Shown piece by piece: positions 1 through 5,946 of a DNA stretch of 7,048 nt. This stretch comes from an uncultured Verrucomicrobiota bacterium. GTDB taxonomy: Bacteria; Verrucomicrobiota; Kiritimatiellia; RFP12; UBA1067. The notes beneath the pieces are model-generated. The model was not told the DNA's origin, did no database searches, and saw nothing but the letters and a program-made list of their open reading frames with translations. Made by a program: the position numbers and the translations under genes. Positions within the stretch are counted from its first letter, which is position 1, and every line of letters begins with the position of its first letter. The DNA lies in NCBI GenBank assembly GCA_945487985.1, contig CALYTX010000071.1, positions 1 through 7,048 on the forward strand. The letters run 5' to 3'.

Positions 1-488
1 AGATTGGCGCCAGCTGAAAAGCCCATGATTCCCACGCGCTTCGGATCGATGCCTAACTCGACGGAGTGCGCACGCACCCAACGGATGGCGCGTTGCGCGT
101 CTGCAAGTGCAGCATCGCGCTGATCAGGGACGCGGTATTTGAGAATCACACCACTGATACCCAGCGTTTTCAGCCATTGAGCAACTTCGACTCCCTCGTG
201 GTTCCAGGCGAGAATTCCATAGCCCCCGCCGGGACAAATCACTACCGCCGGCACGGGTCTGGACGCGCCGGGGACTTTCGTGACGACCACCGCCGGCACG
301 CTGACATTGTTTATGCGAACAATATCATCACGAAAAGGCTCCACGCCTTCGCTTTTGGGGTTATTGCTCGCAAAAGCAATCTTTTCTTTCGGCCAAATCT
401 GCGCCGTGACCGTAGGCTTTTCTTCAGCCGCCGCAAAGCCAATGCTACAAACCACTATCGCCGCAATCATATTCGCCTTTGTCAGCAT
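1..488 (-). CDS. Secreted alpha/beta hydrolase, acetylxylan-esterase-like (3' end cut by window)
   Basis: The first 162 codons of an exported serine esterase are visible; the reading frame runs off the low-coordinate end. The N-terminus looks like a signal peptide: Lys4, a hydrophobic stretch at about residues 7-20, and a likely cleavage after the AAA at 19-21. An alpha/beta hydrolase core follows. It has a PGGGY oxyanion-hole segment at 86-90, the WNHEG segment at 95-99, a DAQRAIRWVR helix at 130-139, and a nucleophile elbow G-F-S-A-G at 156-160 with Ser158 as the expected nucleophile. The catalytic Asp and His would lie beyond the window. This layout matches the Aes/acetylxylan-esterase-like hydrolases common in polysaccharide degraders, so deacetylation of plant or algal glycans is a reasonable inference, but the substrate cannot be read here. 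The start is supported by AGGGG 7 bases upstream and by the signal peptide it creates. The ATG overlaps the end of queH by 7 bases, so translational coupling is likely. Cys14 is not in a good lipobox. Confidence 0.85.
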   Translation of the reverse strand, partial: MLTKANMIAAIVVCSIGFAAAEEKPTVTAQIWPKEKIAFASNNPKSEGVEPFRDDIVRINNVSVPAVVVTKVPGASRPVPAVVICPGGGYGILAWNHEGVEVAQWLKTLGISGVILKYRVPDQRDAALADAQRAIRWVRAHSVELGIDPKRVGIMGFSAGAN

Positions 489-1057
489 ACCTCAGCCCCT
501 TTCCTCTTCGAGAATTCGCATCCGCAATAACCCTGACGATACAACCCAAGTTCTCTGGCGCGCCGCACCGACAGCTTGAATCCCTCGCCTTTCTTAAAAT
601 CGTAACGCAGAAATTCCGGCACCTCTCCGTCCGGATGCGTCTGGCGAATCGTCTCCGCTGCCGCCTCGCCGGCACCGAACACAACCGCCGAAATCTTATG
701 GGGGCTCACGGTGAGCGAACTGGCGAAACCGTCGTAACCATGCGCGGCGGCATAGGCCGCTGCGCGCGCCAGACTGAAACGGAAACACTTTGCGCACCGA
801 GCTCCCTTCTCTGGCTCATTCTCCAACCCGGCGGCGACAGTTTTGAGCCACGAATCATGGTCGTAATCATCGACGATAAGTTCGACGCCATCCGCCAACG
901 ACAGTTTGGCCGCCGCCTCCCGGCGTTTTTCAAATTCCTCGATTGTATCGAGGTTTGAATTGGAGTAGAACATCGCAACCTCGCAACCCCCGGCTTTGAG
1001 ACGAGGCACGCACGCGCTCGCGCAAGGTCCGCAGCAGGTATGGAGAAGAACCCTCAT
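482..1057 (-). CDS. queH: Epoxyqueuosine reductase QueH
   Basis: QueH (formerly DUF208, COG1636) reduces epoxyqueuosine in tRNA to queuosine, the last step of synthesis of this anticodon-34 modification. It is a non-homologous alternative to cobalamin-dependent QueG. The 191-residue product has the family's cysteine signatures: an N-terminal LLHTCCGPC at about residues 4-12, an R-C-x-x-C-F segment near 87-92, a SLTVSPHK loop in the middle, and a C-terminal YCGC near 177-180. In the family, such cysteines bind the iron-sulfur and iron cofactors. Length and domain layout are normal. I chose the ATG at 1057: a GGGG motif lies 10 bases upstream, and it gives the usual short N-terminus before the LLHTCCGPC motif. 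An in-frame GTG at 1066 would add three residues and overlap the panB stop by 4 bases, but the GGGG would then be only one base away. The gene lies 5 bp after panB and overlaps the following esterase start by 7 bp. Confidence 0.93.
   Translation of the reverse strand: MRVLLHTCCGPCASACVPRLKAGGCEVAMFYSNSNLDTIEEFEKRREAAAKLSLADGVELIVDDYDHDSWLKTVAAGLENEPEKGARCAKCFRFSLARAAAYAAAHGYDGFASSLTVSPHKISAVVFGAGEAAAETIRQTHPDGEVPEFLRYDFKKGEGFKLSVRRARELGLYRQGYCGCEFSKRKGAEVC
496..500 (-). promoter_or_regulatory. Ribosome binding site of the esterase gene
   Basis: AGGGG, read on the minus strand, ends 7 bases before the ATG at 488. It lies inside the last codons of queH. It supports this ATG as the start and means the esterase is translated from the shared queH message. 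Confidence 0.55.
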
Positions 1058-1062
1058 CAAAA

Positions 1063-1836
1063 TCACACCCCGGGAAATGCGCCATCGGTGACATCTTTAA
1101 CATACGCGGCGAAGGCCGCGCGGACATCCCCAGCCAGATGAGCATACTGCTTCACAAACGACGGCGCATTTTCATTCAAACCTAAAAGATCGTGCATCAC
1201 CAGCCACTGCGCATCGCAGGCAGGCCCCGCGCCGATGCCAATCGTCGAAATCTTCAGTTCCGCGGTGATTTTCGCGGCAAGATCGGCAGGGATGCACTCA
1301 AGCGTCACCGCAAATGCGCCCGCCGCCTCGACCGCGCGTGCATCGGCTGCGACCTGTGCCGCAGCTTCGCCCTTCCCCTGCTTCTTGAAACCTCCGAACT
1401 GGTTGACGCTCTGCGGCGTCATGCCAACGTGCGCGAGCACGGGAATACCCGCCTCGGTCATGCGCCGGATCAGTCCGCACACGCGCGCGCCGCCCTCGAG
1501 CTTCACCGCGTCGGCTCCCGCCTGGATGATGGCGACGGCATTCTTCATCGCCTCGTCATCGCCGCACTGGTACGATCCAAACGGCATATCGCCGACTACC
1601 ATCGCGCTCTTCACCACGCGCGCCACCGCCGCCGTCGCCGACAGCGTCTGGCTCATCGTCACGGGAAGCGTCGTTTCATATCCAAGCGCAACCATGCCCA
1701 TCGAGTCTCCTACCAGAATGATGGGCACGCCTGCTTCATCTGCAAGGCGCGCAAAACACGAATCATAAGCCGTGCAACAGCCTAATTTCCGAACGCCCTT
1801 GGCGGATCGGACACTCGCGACATTCCATTTCTTCAT
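1063..1836 (-). CDS. panB: 3-methyl-2-oxobutanoate hydroxymethyltransferase PanB
   Basis: PanB transfers a hydroxymethyl group from 5,10-methylenetetrahydrofolate to alpha-ketoisovalerate to make ketopantoate, the first committed step to pantothenate and coenzyme A. The enzyme is a cytosolic TIM barrel. The 257-residue product is full length. Conserved motifs are present in order: TAYD (22-25), VGDS with Asp44, GYETTLPVT (52-60), VGDMPFGSY with Asp83 (81-89), KLEGG with Lys112 and Glu114, HVGMTPQSVNQFGG from His136, LECIP with Glu179 as the expected catalytic base, and IGIGAG at about 199-204. Asp44, Asp83 and Glu114 match the metal-binding positions known for the family. The ATG shares one base with the obg stop (TAATG), and a GGGGG run about 10 bases upstream can act as ribosome binding site, so it is probably translated by coupling to obg. 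panC and panD are not in this window. A Cys-Cys pair at 20-21, just before TAYD, sits where hydrophobic residues are more usual. Confidence 0.97.
   Translation of the reverse strand: MKKWNVASVRSAKGVRKLGCCTAYDSCFARLADEAGVPIILVGDSMGMVALGYETTLPVTMSQTLSATAAVARVVKSAMVVGDMPFGSYQCGDDEAMKNAVAIIQAGADAVKLEGGARVCGLIRRMTEAGIPVLAHVGMTPQSVNQFGGFKKQGKGEAAAQVAADARAVEAAGAFAVTLECIPADLAAKITAELKISTIGIGAGPACDAQWLVMHDLLGLNENAPSFVKQYAHLAGDVRAAFAAYVKDVTDGAFPGV
1068..1071 (-). promoter_or_regulatory. Weak ribosome binding site deciding the queH start
   Basis: GGGG on the minus strand lies 10 bases before the ATG at 1057 but only one base before the alternative GTG at 1066. This spacing favours the ATG. The site is inside the final codons of panB, which suggests coupled translation. 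Confidence 0.4.
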
Positions 1837-2996
1837 TAGTGGATATTCCCCCGTGACGGATGCGACTTGGCCTTGGGCTTCTCAAGCTTCAGGAAGGTTG
1901 CGAACTTCAAGGCCTCGGCGGGAATCTCCTCGCCCGTTGTGTCGGGCATCTCGGCGAGATCCATGCCGTGCTCTGCATGCGTGTGATGGAACTTGACCTT
2001 CGGCTTGACAATCCCGCGCAGCTCTTCTTTGAAGACGTCGAGCCCCTCGCCAGTCGCACAAGAAACCGCAATCGGCTCCAATCCCAGCTCGTCAACGAAG
2101 CGCGCAAGATTTTCCTGCGCCTCGGGCGCGTCCATCTTGTTGGCGACCACGAGGTGTGGACGCTCTGCCAGCTCGGCTGAATATTCCTCAATCTCTTTGC
2201 GCAAGATTCTGAAATCTTCCCACGGCAAACGGTTATCGCTTCCGGCCATATCGATGACGTACACAAGAACCTTAGACCGCTCTAAATGCCTGAGGAAGGC
2301 CAACCCCAGCCCTACACCTTTGGCCGCACCCTCGATAATGCCAGGAACATCAGCCATGGCAATGTTCGCGTAATCGTCGTAGCGAATAGTGCCGACAATT
2401 GGATTAAGCGTCGTAAAAGGATAGCTGGCAATCTTCGGCGTGGCCGACGACAAGGAGCTTAACAGCGAACTTTTGCCGGCGTTCGGAAAGCCCAGAAGCC
2501 CCGCGTCGGCGATGGTCTTCAATTCCAGGCGCAAACGCTTTTCCTCTGGCTCGCCGCCGGGAGTGTGTTCGGTCGGAGCCTGATTGACCGACGATTTGAA
2601 ATGCACATTGCCATAGCCGCCGGCACCACCCTTGGCGACAATTACGCGTTGACCAGGCTCGGTAATGTCAGCAATCAAAAGCCCGGTGTCGGCGTCATAC
2701 ACCTCGGTGCCGCGAGGCACGGGCACAACAAGATCCTTGCCGCGCTTGCCGTACATCTTCTGGGATTGTCCGTTCTCGCCGTCTTGCGCGTAGCATTTCG
2801 GGTCGTAGTAGAGCGACAGAAGAGAATTAATGTGGTCGGAAGCGACGAAGACCACATCGCCGCCGCGACCGCCGTCGCCGCCATCGGGACCGCCAAACTC
2901 AACCAGGGCTTCGCGCCGCATCGACATCGAGCCGTCGCCGCCGCGTCCAGACCGAACGCGCACTTCCACCTGATCGATAAAAGTTTTCGCTTTCAT
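1836..2996 (-). CDS. obg: Obg/CgtA GTPase
   Basis: Obg is an essential GTPase that binds the large ribosomal subunit, helps its late assembly and links GTP or ppGpp levels to growth. The 386-residue protein starts with the glycine-rich Obg fold (about 1-158; GRGGDG at 18-22 and the GGPDGGDGGRGGD stretch at 35-47). The G domain follows: G1 GFPNAGKSS (169-177), G2 YPFTT (192-196), G3 DVPG (216-219), G4 NKMD (286-289) and G5 SCATG (312-316). After the G domain only a short charged tail (about 335-386) remains, which does not look like the OCT domain of Bacillus Obg. C-terminal variation is normal in this family. The start is fixed by the family's N-terminus. No Shine-Dalgarno sequence precedes it, and an extended -10 promoter lies 7 bp upstream, so the message is predicted to be leaderless. 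It heads the obg-panB-queH-esterase unit. The classical partners rplU and rpmA are absent from the upstream side. Confidence 0.98.
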   Translation of the reverse strand: MKAKTFIDQVEVRVRSGRGGDGSMSMRREALVEFGGPDGGDGGRGGDVVFVASDHINSLLSLYYDPKCYAQDGENGQSQKMYGKRGKDLVVPVPRGTEVYDADTGLLIADITEPGQRVIVAKGGAGGYGNVHFKSSVNQAPTEHTPGGEPEEKRLRLELKTIADAGLLGFPNAGKSSLLSSLSSATPKIASYPFTTLNPIVGTIRYDDYANIAMADVPGIIEGAAKGVGLGLAFLRHLERSKVLVYVIDMAGSDNRLPWEDFRILRKEIEEYSAELAERPHLVVANKMDAPEAQENLARFVDELGLEPIAVSCATGEGLDVFKEELRGIVKPKVKFHHTHAEHGMDLAEMPDTTGEEIPAEALKFATFLKLEKPKAKSHPSRGNIH

Positions 2997-3447
2997 GGCG
3001 GATATTATAGCAAATCAACGCGCATTCGGCTCCGCCGCCTACGCCAATGACAAAGCCTACTACCAGCAACTCGCCGGCCAAACCCCGCCTGGCGACGGAC
3101 AAGTGAAGTTCGACCGCGAGCATAGAATGTTCGGCGTAACTATCGCACGCACCGCGGGCTTTTTTGCCGAAAGCGGGAAACACGAGTGCGGACCGCTCGC
3201 GGCCAGACTAAAGACCATTCTCAAAAGTTGGGGTCGCCTACCCCATCTGATGCGCGCAGGCAAGGCCGAAATCGTCCTCGCCCTCCAGGGCGAAGCTTAT
3301 CGCGTCCACGCGCTGGCCGCCGATGGCTCGCGCCGCGCGGAAATACCCGTCGAATTCTCGGCCGGCTCACTCAAATTCACAGCCGACACCGCGCGCGATC
3401 TCTCCGAGGCAACCTACCTTTACGAGATTGTCCGCCAAGACCGCTGA
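2995..3447 (+). CDS. Hypothetical protein, 150 residues, unknown function
   Basis: I do not recognise this protein. It is the only plus-strand gene here. Coding potential is supported by third positions rich in C and G, like its neighbours, and by plausible protein texture. There is no signal peptide or membrane segment. The N-terminal part (1-45) is rich in Ala, Gln and Tyr. The middle has FFAESGKHECGPLAARLK (56-73) and a SWGR segment near 78-81. The C-terminal half looks like a beta-strand module: EIVLALQGEAYRVHAL, then ADGSRRAEIPVEF, SLKFTADTA and TYLYEIVR. Such a tail resembles closing beta modules of large secreted carbohydrate-active proteins, so this could be a surviving C-terminal fragment; that is inference. 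The ATG is the first start after an in-frame TGA at 2971-2973. It has no ribosome binding site and overlaps the obg ATG head-to-head by two bases. No better internal start is visible (Met45 at 3127 also lacks a site). The stop lies 11 bp from the convergent uxaC stop. Confidence 0.65.
   Translation: MADIIANQRAFGSAAYANDKAYYQQLAGQTPPGDGQVKFDREHRMFGVTIARTAGFFAESGKHECGPLAARLKTILKSWGRLPHLMRAGKAEIVLALQGEAYRVHALAADGSRRAEIPVEFSAGSLKFTADTARDLSEATYLYEIVRQDR
3004..3012 (-). promoter_or_regulatory. Extended -10 promoter of the obg operon
   Basis: Read on the minus strand, this is TGCTATAAT: a perfect consensus TATAAT with the TGn extension used by promoters that do not need a -35 box. The expected -35 positions (about 3026-3033) carry only GC-rich sequence unlike TTGACA. 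With normal spacing, transcription would start at about 2996-2998, at or next to the A of the obg ATG. The site lies within codons 4-6 of the opposing plus-strand gene. The match is read directly; promoter activity and leaderless translation are inferred. Confidence 0.6.
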
Positions 3448-3458
3448 CGACGCCAACC

Positions 3459-4751
3459 TTATTCGAAGCCGAAGTAGTCGCGAGCGTTGTTGAACGAAAT
3501 GTCGCGGACAATACCGCCGAGCCATTCGAGGTCGTACGGCAATTCGCCCTTCTCGATTTCTTCGCCGAGCTTCTGGCAAAGAAGGCGGCGGAAATACTCG
3601 TGCCGAGTATAGCTCAGGAAGCTGCGCGAATCGGTGAGCATGCCCACAAAATTGCCGAGCGACCCGAGCGCGCTCAGCGTTTCGAGCTGCCGGCGCATGC
3701 CGTCTTTCTGGTCGAGGAACCACCACGCCGCGCCAAGCTGAATCTTGCCTCGTTCGGGGCCCTTCTGGAAACTTCCCATTACGCTGGCGAGCATTTCGTT
3801 ATCACGCGGATTGAGCGAATAAAGGATGCACCGCGGCAGCGCGTCAGCGCTTTCGAGCCGGTCGAAGAGCTTGGCCAGTCCCAGCGCCGAATCGGCGCAG
3901 CCAATCGCATCGAAGCCCGTATCAGGGCCGATGAGACCGAACATCTTCGAGTTGAGGTTGCGGATGCAGTTGAAGTGCAGCTGGGTCGTCCAACCCGCAG
4001 CGGCGTCGAGCTTGAGGCATTCGAAAAGCAAATCGGCGTAGCGGCCCGATTCGGGGATGTCCACCAGCCCATAGTCTGAAACCTTACAACCGTTCGCTTC
4101 GAAATACTGGTGCCGCTCGGCGAGATGAACCATCGGGTCCGTGCCGTTGGCGACAGCCTCTTTGAGAATTCGGTCAGGACGCCACGCGGGCAGCACCTTG
4201 ACGCCGAAAGGATTTTCGGCGATTTCACGATGATATCGAAGATCGTCATCGGGGTCGTCGGTGGTGCAGACGACTTTAACGTTCGACTTCTTCATCAGTC
4301 CGCGAGCCGAAAACCACTCTTCGCGTAACTTTGCGTTGCACTGCTCATAAATACGTGCGGCGCTTGCACCGCACAACCGTTCGCTTACCCCGAAATAACG
4401 CGCCAGCTCAAGATGCGACCAATCGAAGAGCGGATTGCCAACCAGCCGTTCCATCGTCTTGGCATAAGCCTCGAATCGCTCCCATCCGCTGGCGCACCCA
4501 TCCGGACCGCGGCCGGAGCAAAGCCGTTCGGCGAAACCGTTCGACCGCATCTGCCGCCATTTGTAGTGGTCGCCGCCAAGCCATACCTCGGCGATATCGC
4601 TCCACCGCTGGTCGCCGGCGATTTCCGCGGGCGGCAGGTGGCAGTGGTAATCGATAATCGGCATGGTCTCGGCGTAGCCATGGTAAAGCTCGCGCGCAGA
4701 CGGGGTGGTCAGCAGAAAATCATCATGGATGAAAGGCTTGGGGGAGGGCAT
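3459..4751 (-). CDS. uxaC: Uronate (glucuronate) isomerase UxaC
   Basis: UxaC interconverts D-glucuronate and D-fructuronate, and D-galacturonate and D-tagaturonate, the first cytosolic step of hexuronate breakdown. It belongs to the amidohydrolase-like TIM barrels. Diagnostic segments are in order: the DYHCH metal motif (His36 and His38), WLGGDHYKWR (57-66), TTDDP (163-167), QLHF (257-260), NPRDNE (314-319), GAAWWFLDQ (340-348) and LTDSRSFLSYTRHEYFRR from Leu372 with Asp374. At 430 residues it is about 40 shorter than Escherichia coli UxaC. The missing part falls between SDYG (225-228) and QLHF, where family members carry a variable insertion, so activity need not be affected. It follows uxuA after 5 bp, with AGGA in the end of uxuA as ribosome binding site. 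The downstream side is unusual: its stop is 11 bp from the stop of the convergent gene, with no visible terminator. Confidence 0.97.
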   Translation of the reverse strand: MPSPKPFIHDDFLLTTPSARELYHGYAETMPIIDYHCHLPPAEIAGDQRWSDIAEVWLGGDHYKWRQMRSNGFAERLCSGRGPDGCASGWERFEAYAKTMERLVGNPLFDWSHLELARYFGVSERLCGASAARIYEQCNAKLREEWFSARGLMKKSNVKVVCTTDDPDDDLRYHREIAENPFGVKVLPAWRPDRILKEAVANGTDPMVHLAERHQYFEANGCKVSDYGLVDIPESGRYADLLFECLKLDAAAGWTTQLHFNCIRNLNSKMFGLIGPDTGFDAIGCADSALGLAKLFDRLESADALPRCILYSLNPRDNEMLASVMGSFQKGPERGKIQLGAAWWFLDQKDGMRRQLETLSALGSLGNFVGMLTDSRSFLSYTRHEYFRRLLCQKLGEEIEKGELPYDLEWLGGIVRDISFNNARDYFGFE

Positions 4752-4756
4752 TGTGC

Positions 4757-5926
4757 TCAGAGTCCTTTCCTTGCGTATTTAAGCCCGATTTCGAGTCCAC
4801 GCAGTTCGGCAAGGCCAATAAGTCGACCGCCATAACTGTAGCCGCAATAGCATTTGCGACCCTTGTCGATCTCGAGCAGGCGACCATGGTCGGGGCGCAC
4901 CACAATCTTCTCGCCGCGGCGTTTTTCCTCTTTTAGAAATTCTTCGAACAGCCGCGGCATATCCGTGTTGCCGCAAAGGTGGCACTGCGCTTCGTGAAAC
5001 ACTTTGTCATCGGTGTATTCGAGATTGCGGAAGTGGCAGAAATAGACGCGCGAACCGAACCTCTTCATAATCGCGACGGCGTCGTTCTGCGGGTCGCCTC
5101 CAAGCGATCCGGTACAAAGCGTTAGACCAATGTGTTTCGAGGGACAGCGTCGATACATCTCGGCAATGTCCTTCGCGTTCGAAAGAATACGCGGCAAGCC
5201 GAAGATAGGGTGCGGCGGATCGTCCGGATGAATGCACATATTAACGCCGGTTTCCTCCAGCACGGGCGTTATCTCGTTGAGAAAGGCGTACATATTCTCG
5301 CGCAGACGCCGATCGTCAATTCCCTCGTAGGTCTTGAGCTGGGCGAGAAACTCCTCCGGGGTGAGATCGTCGACAGTGCCGGGGAGCCCGCAAAGGACCG
5401 AATCGGCAACCCGCTTTTTCTCCGCGGCGGAGAGCTTCTTCCACAGACGCGATGCGCGCGCTTTCGTTTTGGCGTCGTATTCTTTTTCGGCTCCGGGACG
5501 CTTCAGGTAGAACATATGGAAACCGGCCAGCTCGTGTGCATTGTATTCGAGACAGGTCGAACCATGGGGCAGTGCGTAAGCGAGGTTCGAGCGCGTCCAG
5601 TCCAAAACCGGCATGAAGTTGTAGCATACCGTCTTGATGCCGCATTTGGCAAGATTGCGCAACGTAACCTTATAATTCTCGATGTATTGCCGGTAATTGC
5701 CCGTGCGTTTTTTGATCTCTTCGTGAACCGGCACCGATTCTACTACCGACCAGACCATGCCCGCATCCTTCACCTTTTTCGCGCGCGCCTTGATTTCCTT
5801 CACCGGCCATACTTCGCCAGGCTTGCGCTCGTAAAGCGCGGCAACGACATCAGTCACTCCCGCCTGCCGGATCTCCTTCAAGGTGATCGCGTCCGCATCA
5901 CCGTACCAGCGCCAACCCTGTTTCAT
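4757..5926 (-). CDS. uxuA: Mannonate dehydratase UxuA
   Basis: UxuA removes water from D-mannonate to give 2-keto-3-deoxy-D-gluconate, which is then phosphorylated and cleaved to pyruvate and glyceraldehyde 3-phosphate. The 389-residue length is typical of the family. Characteristic segments include WRWYG (5-9), ESVPVHE (63-69), YNFMPVLDWTR (102-112), IHPDDPPHPIFGLPRI (232-247), LCTGSLG (270-276), CHFRN (297-301) and VRPDHGR (343-349). His233, Cys271, His298 and Asp345 are at positions expected to bind the divalent metal in this family. The start is supported by AGGA 9 bases upstream and by the canonical short N-terminus before WRWYG. It lies 20 bp after the transporter gene and 5 bp before uxaC, so the three form one transcription unit for hexuronate use. 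The enzyme needs D-mannonate made by fructuronate reductase, whose gene is not visible here. Confidence 0.97.
   Translation of the reverse strand: MKQGWRWYGDADAITLKEIRQAGVTDVVAALYERKPGEVWPVKEIKARAKKVKDAGMVWSVVESVPVHEEIKKRTGNYRQYIENYKVTLRNLAKCGIKTVCYNFMPVLDWTRSNLAYALPHGSTCLEYNAHELAGFHMFYLKRPGAEKEYDAKTKARASRLWKKLSAAEKKRVADSVLCGLPGTVDDLTPEEFLAQLKTYEGIDDRRLRENMYAFLNEITPVLEETGVNMCIHPDDPPHPIFGLPRILSNAKDIAEMYRRCPSKHIGLTLCTGSLGGDPQNDAVAIMKRFGSRVYFCHFRNLEYTDDKVFHEAQCHLCGNTDMPRLFEEFLKEEKRRGEKIVVRPDHGRLLEIDKGRKCYCGYSYGGRLIGLAELRGLEIGLKYARKGL
4763..4766 (-). promoter_or_regulatory. Ribosome binding site of uxaC
   Basis: AGGA, read on the minus strand within a GGAAAGGA run, lies 11 bases before the uxaC ATG and inside the last codons of uxuA. 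This fits coupled translation of the two enzymes. The spacing is slightly long. Confidence 0.45.
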
Positions 5927-5935
5927 CGTTCAGTT

Positions 5936-5939
5936 TCCT
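5936..5939 (-). promoter_or_regulatory. Ribosome binding site of uxuA
   Basis: AGGA in a purine-rich run (5934-5944, minus strand) lies 9 bases before the uxuA ATG. It falls in the 20-bp gap after the transporter stop. No promoter or terminator is visible in this gap. Confidence 0.6.
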
Positions 5940-5946
5940 TTCTCAC

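Noticed and set aside
438..455. Lipoprotein signal at Cys14 of the esterase
   Set aside because: Residues 11-14 (IVVC) lack the small residues expected before a lipobox cysteine. A standard cleavage after AAA at 19-21 fits better.
479..958. Plus-strand open frame opposite queH
   Set aside because: It is antisense to queH, whose cysteine motifs are all intact. Nothing in the plus-strand product suggests a protein family.
1192..1785. Two overlapping plus-strand open frames opposite panB
   Set aside because: Both are His-, Arg- or Ser/Ala-rich translations with no motif and lie fully inside a conserved panB.
3013..3018. TTGATT upstream of the obg -10 box, as a possible -35 element
   Set aside because: It is separated from TATAAT by only three bases, so it cannot serve as a -35 box. 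The TGn extension explains the promoter better.
3448..3458. Possible bidirectional terminator between the convergent genes
   Set aside because: The 11-bp gap and its flanks show no convincing inverted repeat with a T run on either strand.
3186..4079. Long plus-strand open frame (297 codons) running through the unknown gene and antisense to uxaC
   Set aside because: It is out of frame with the supported plus-strand gene and antisense to the strongly conserved uxaC. Its translation is rich in Arg and Ala with no domain, which is typical of a mirror frame in GC-biased coding DNA.
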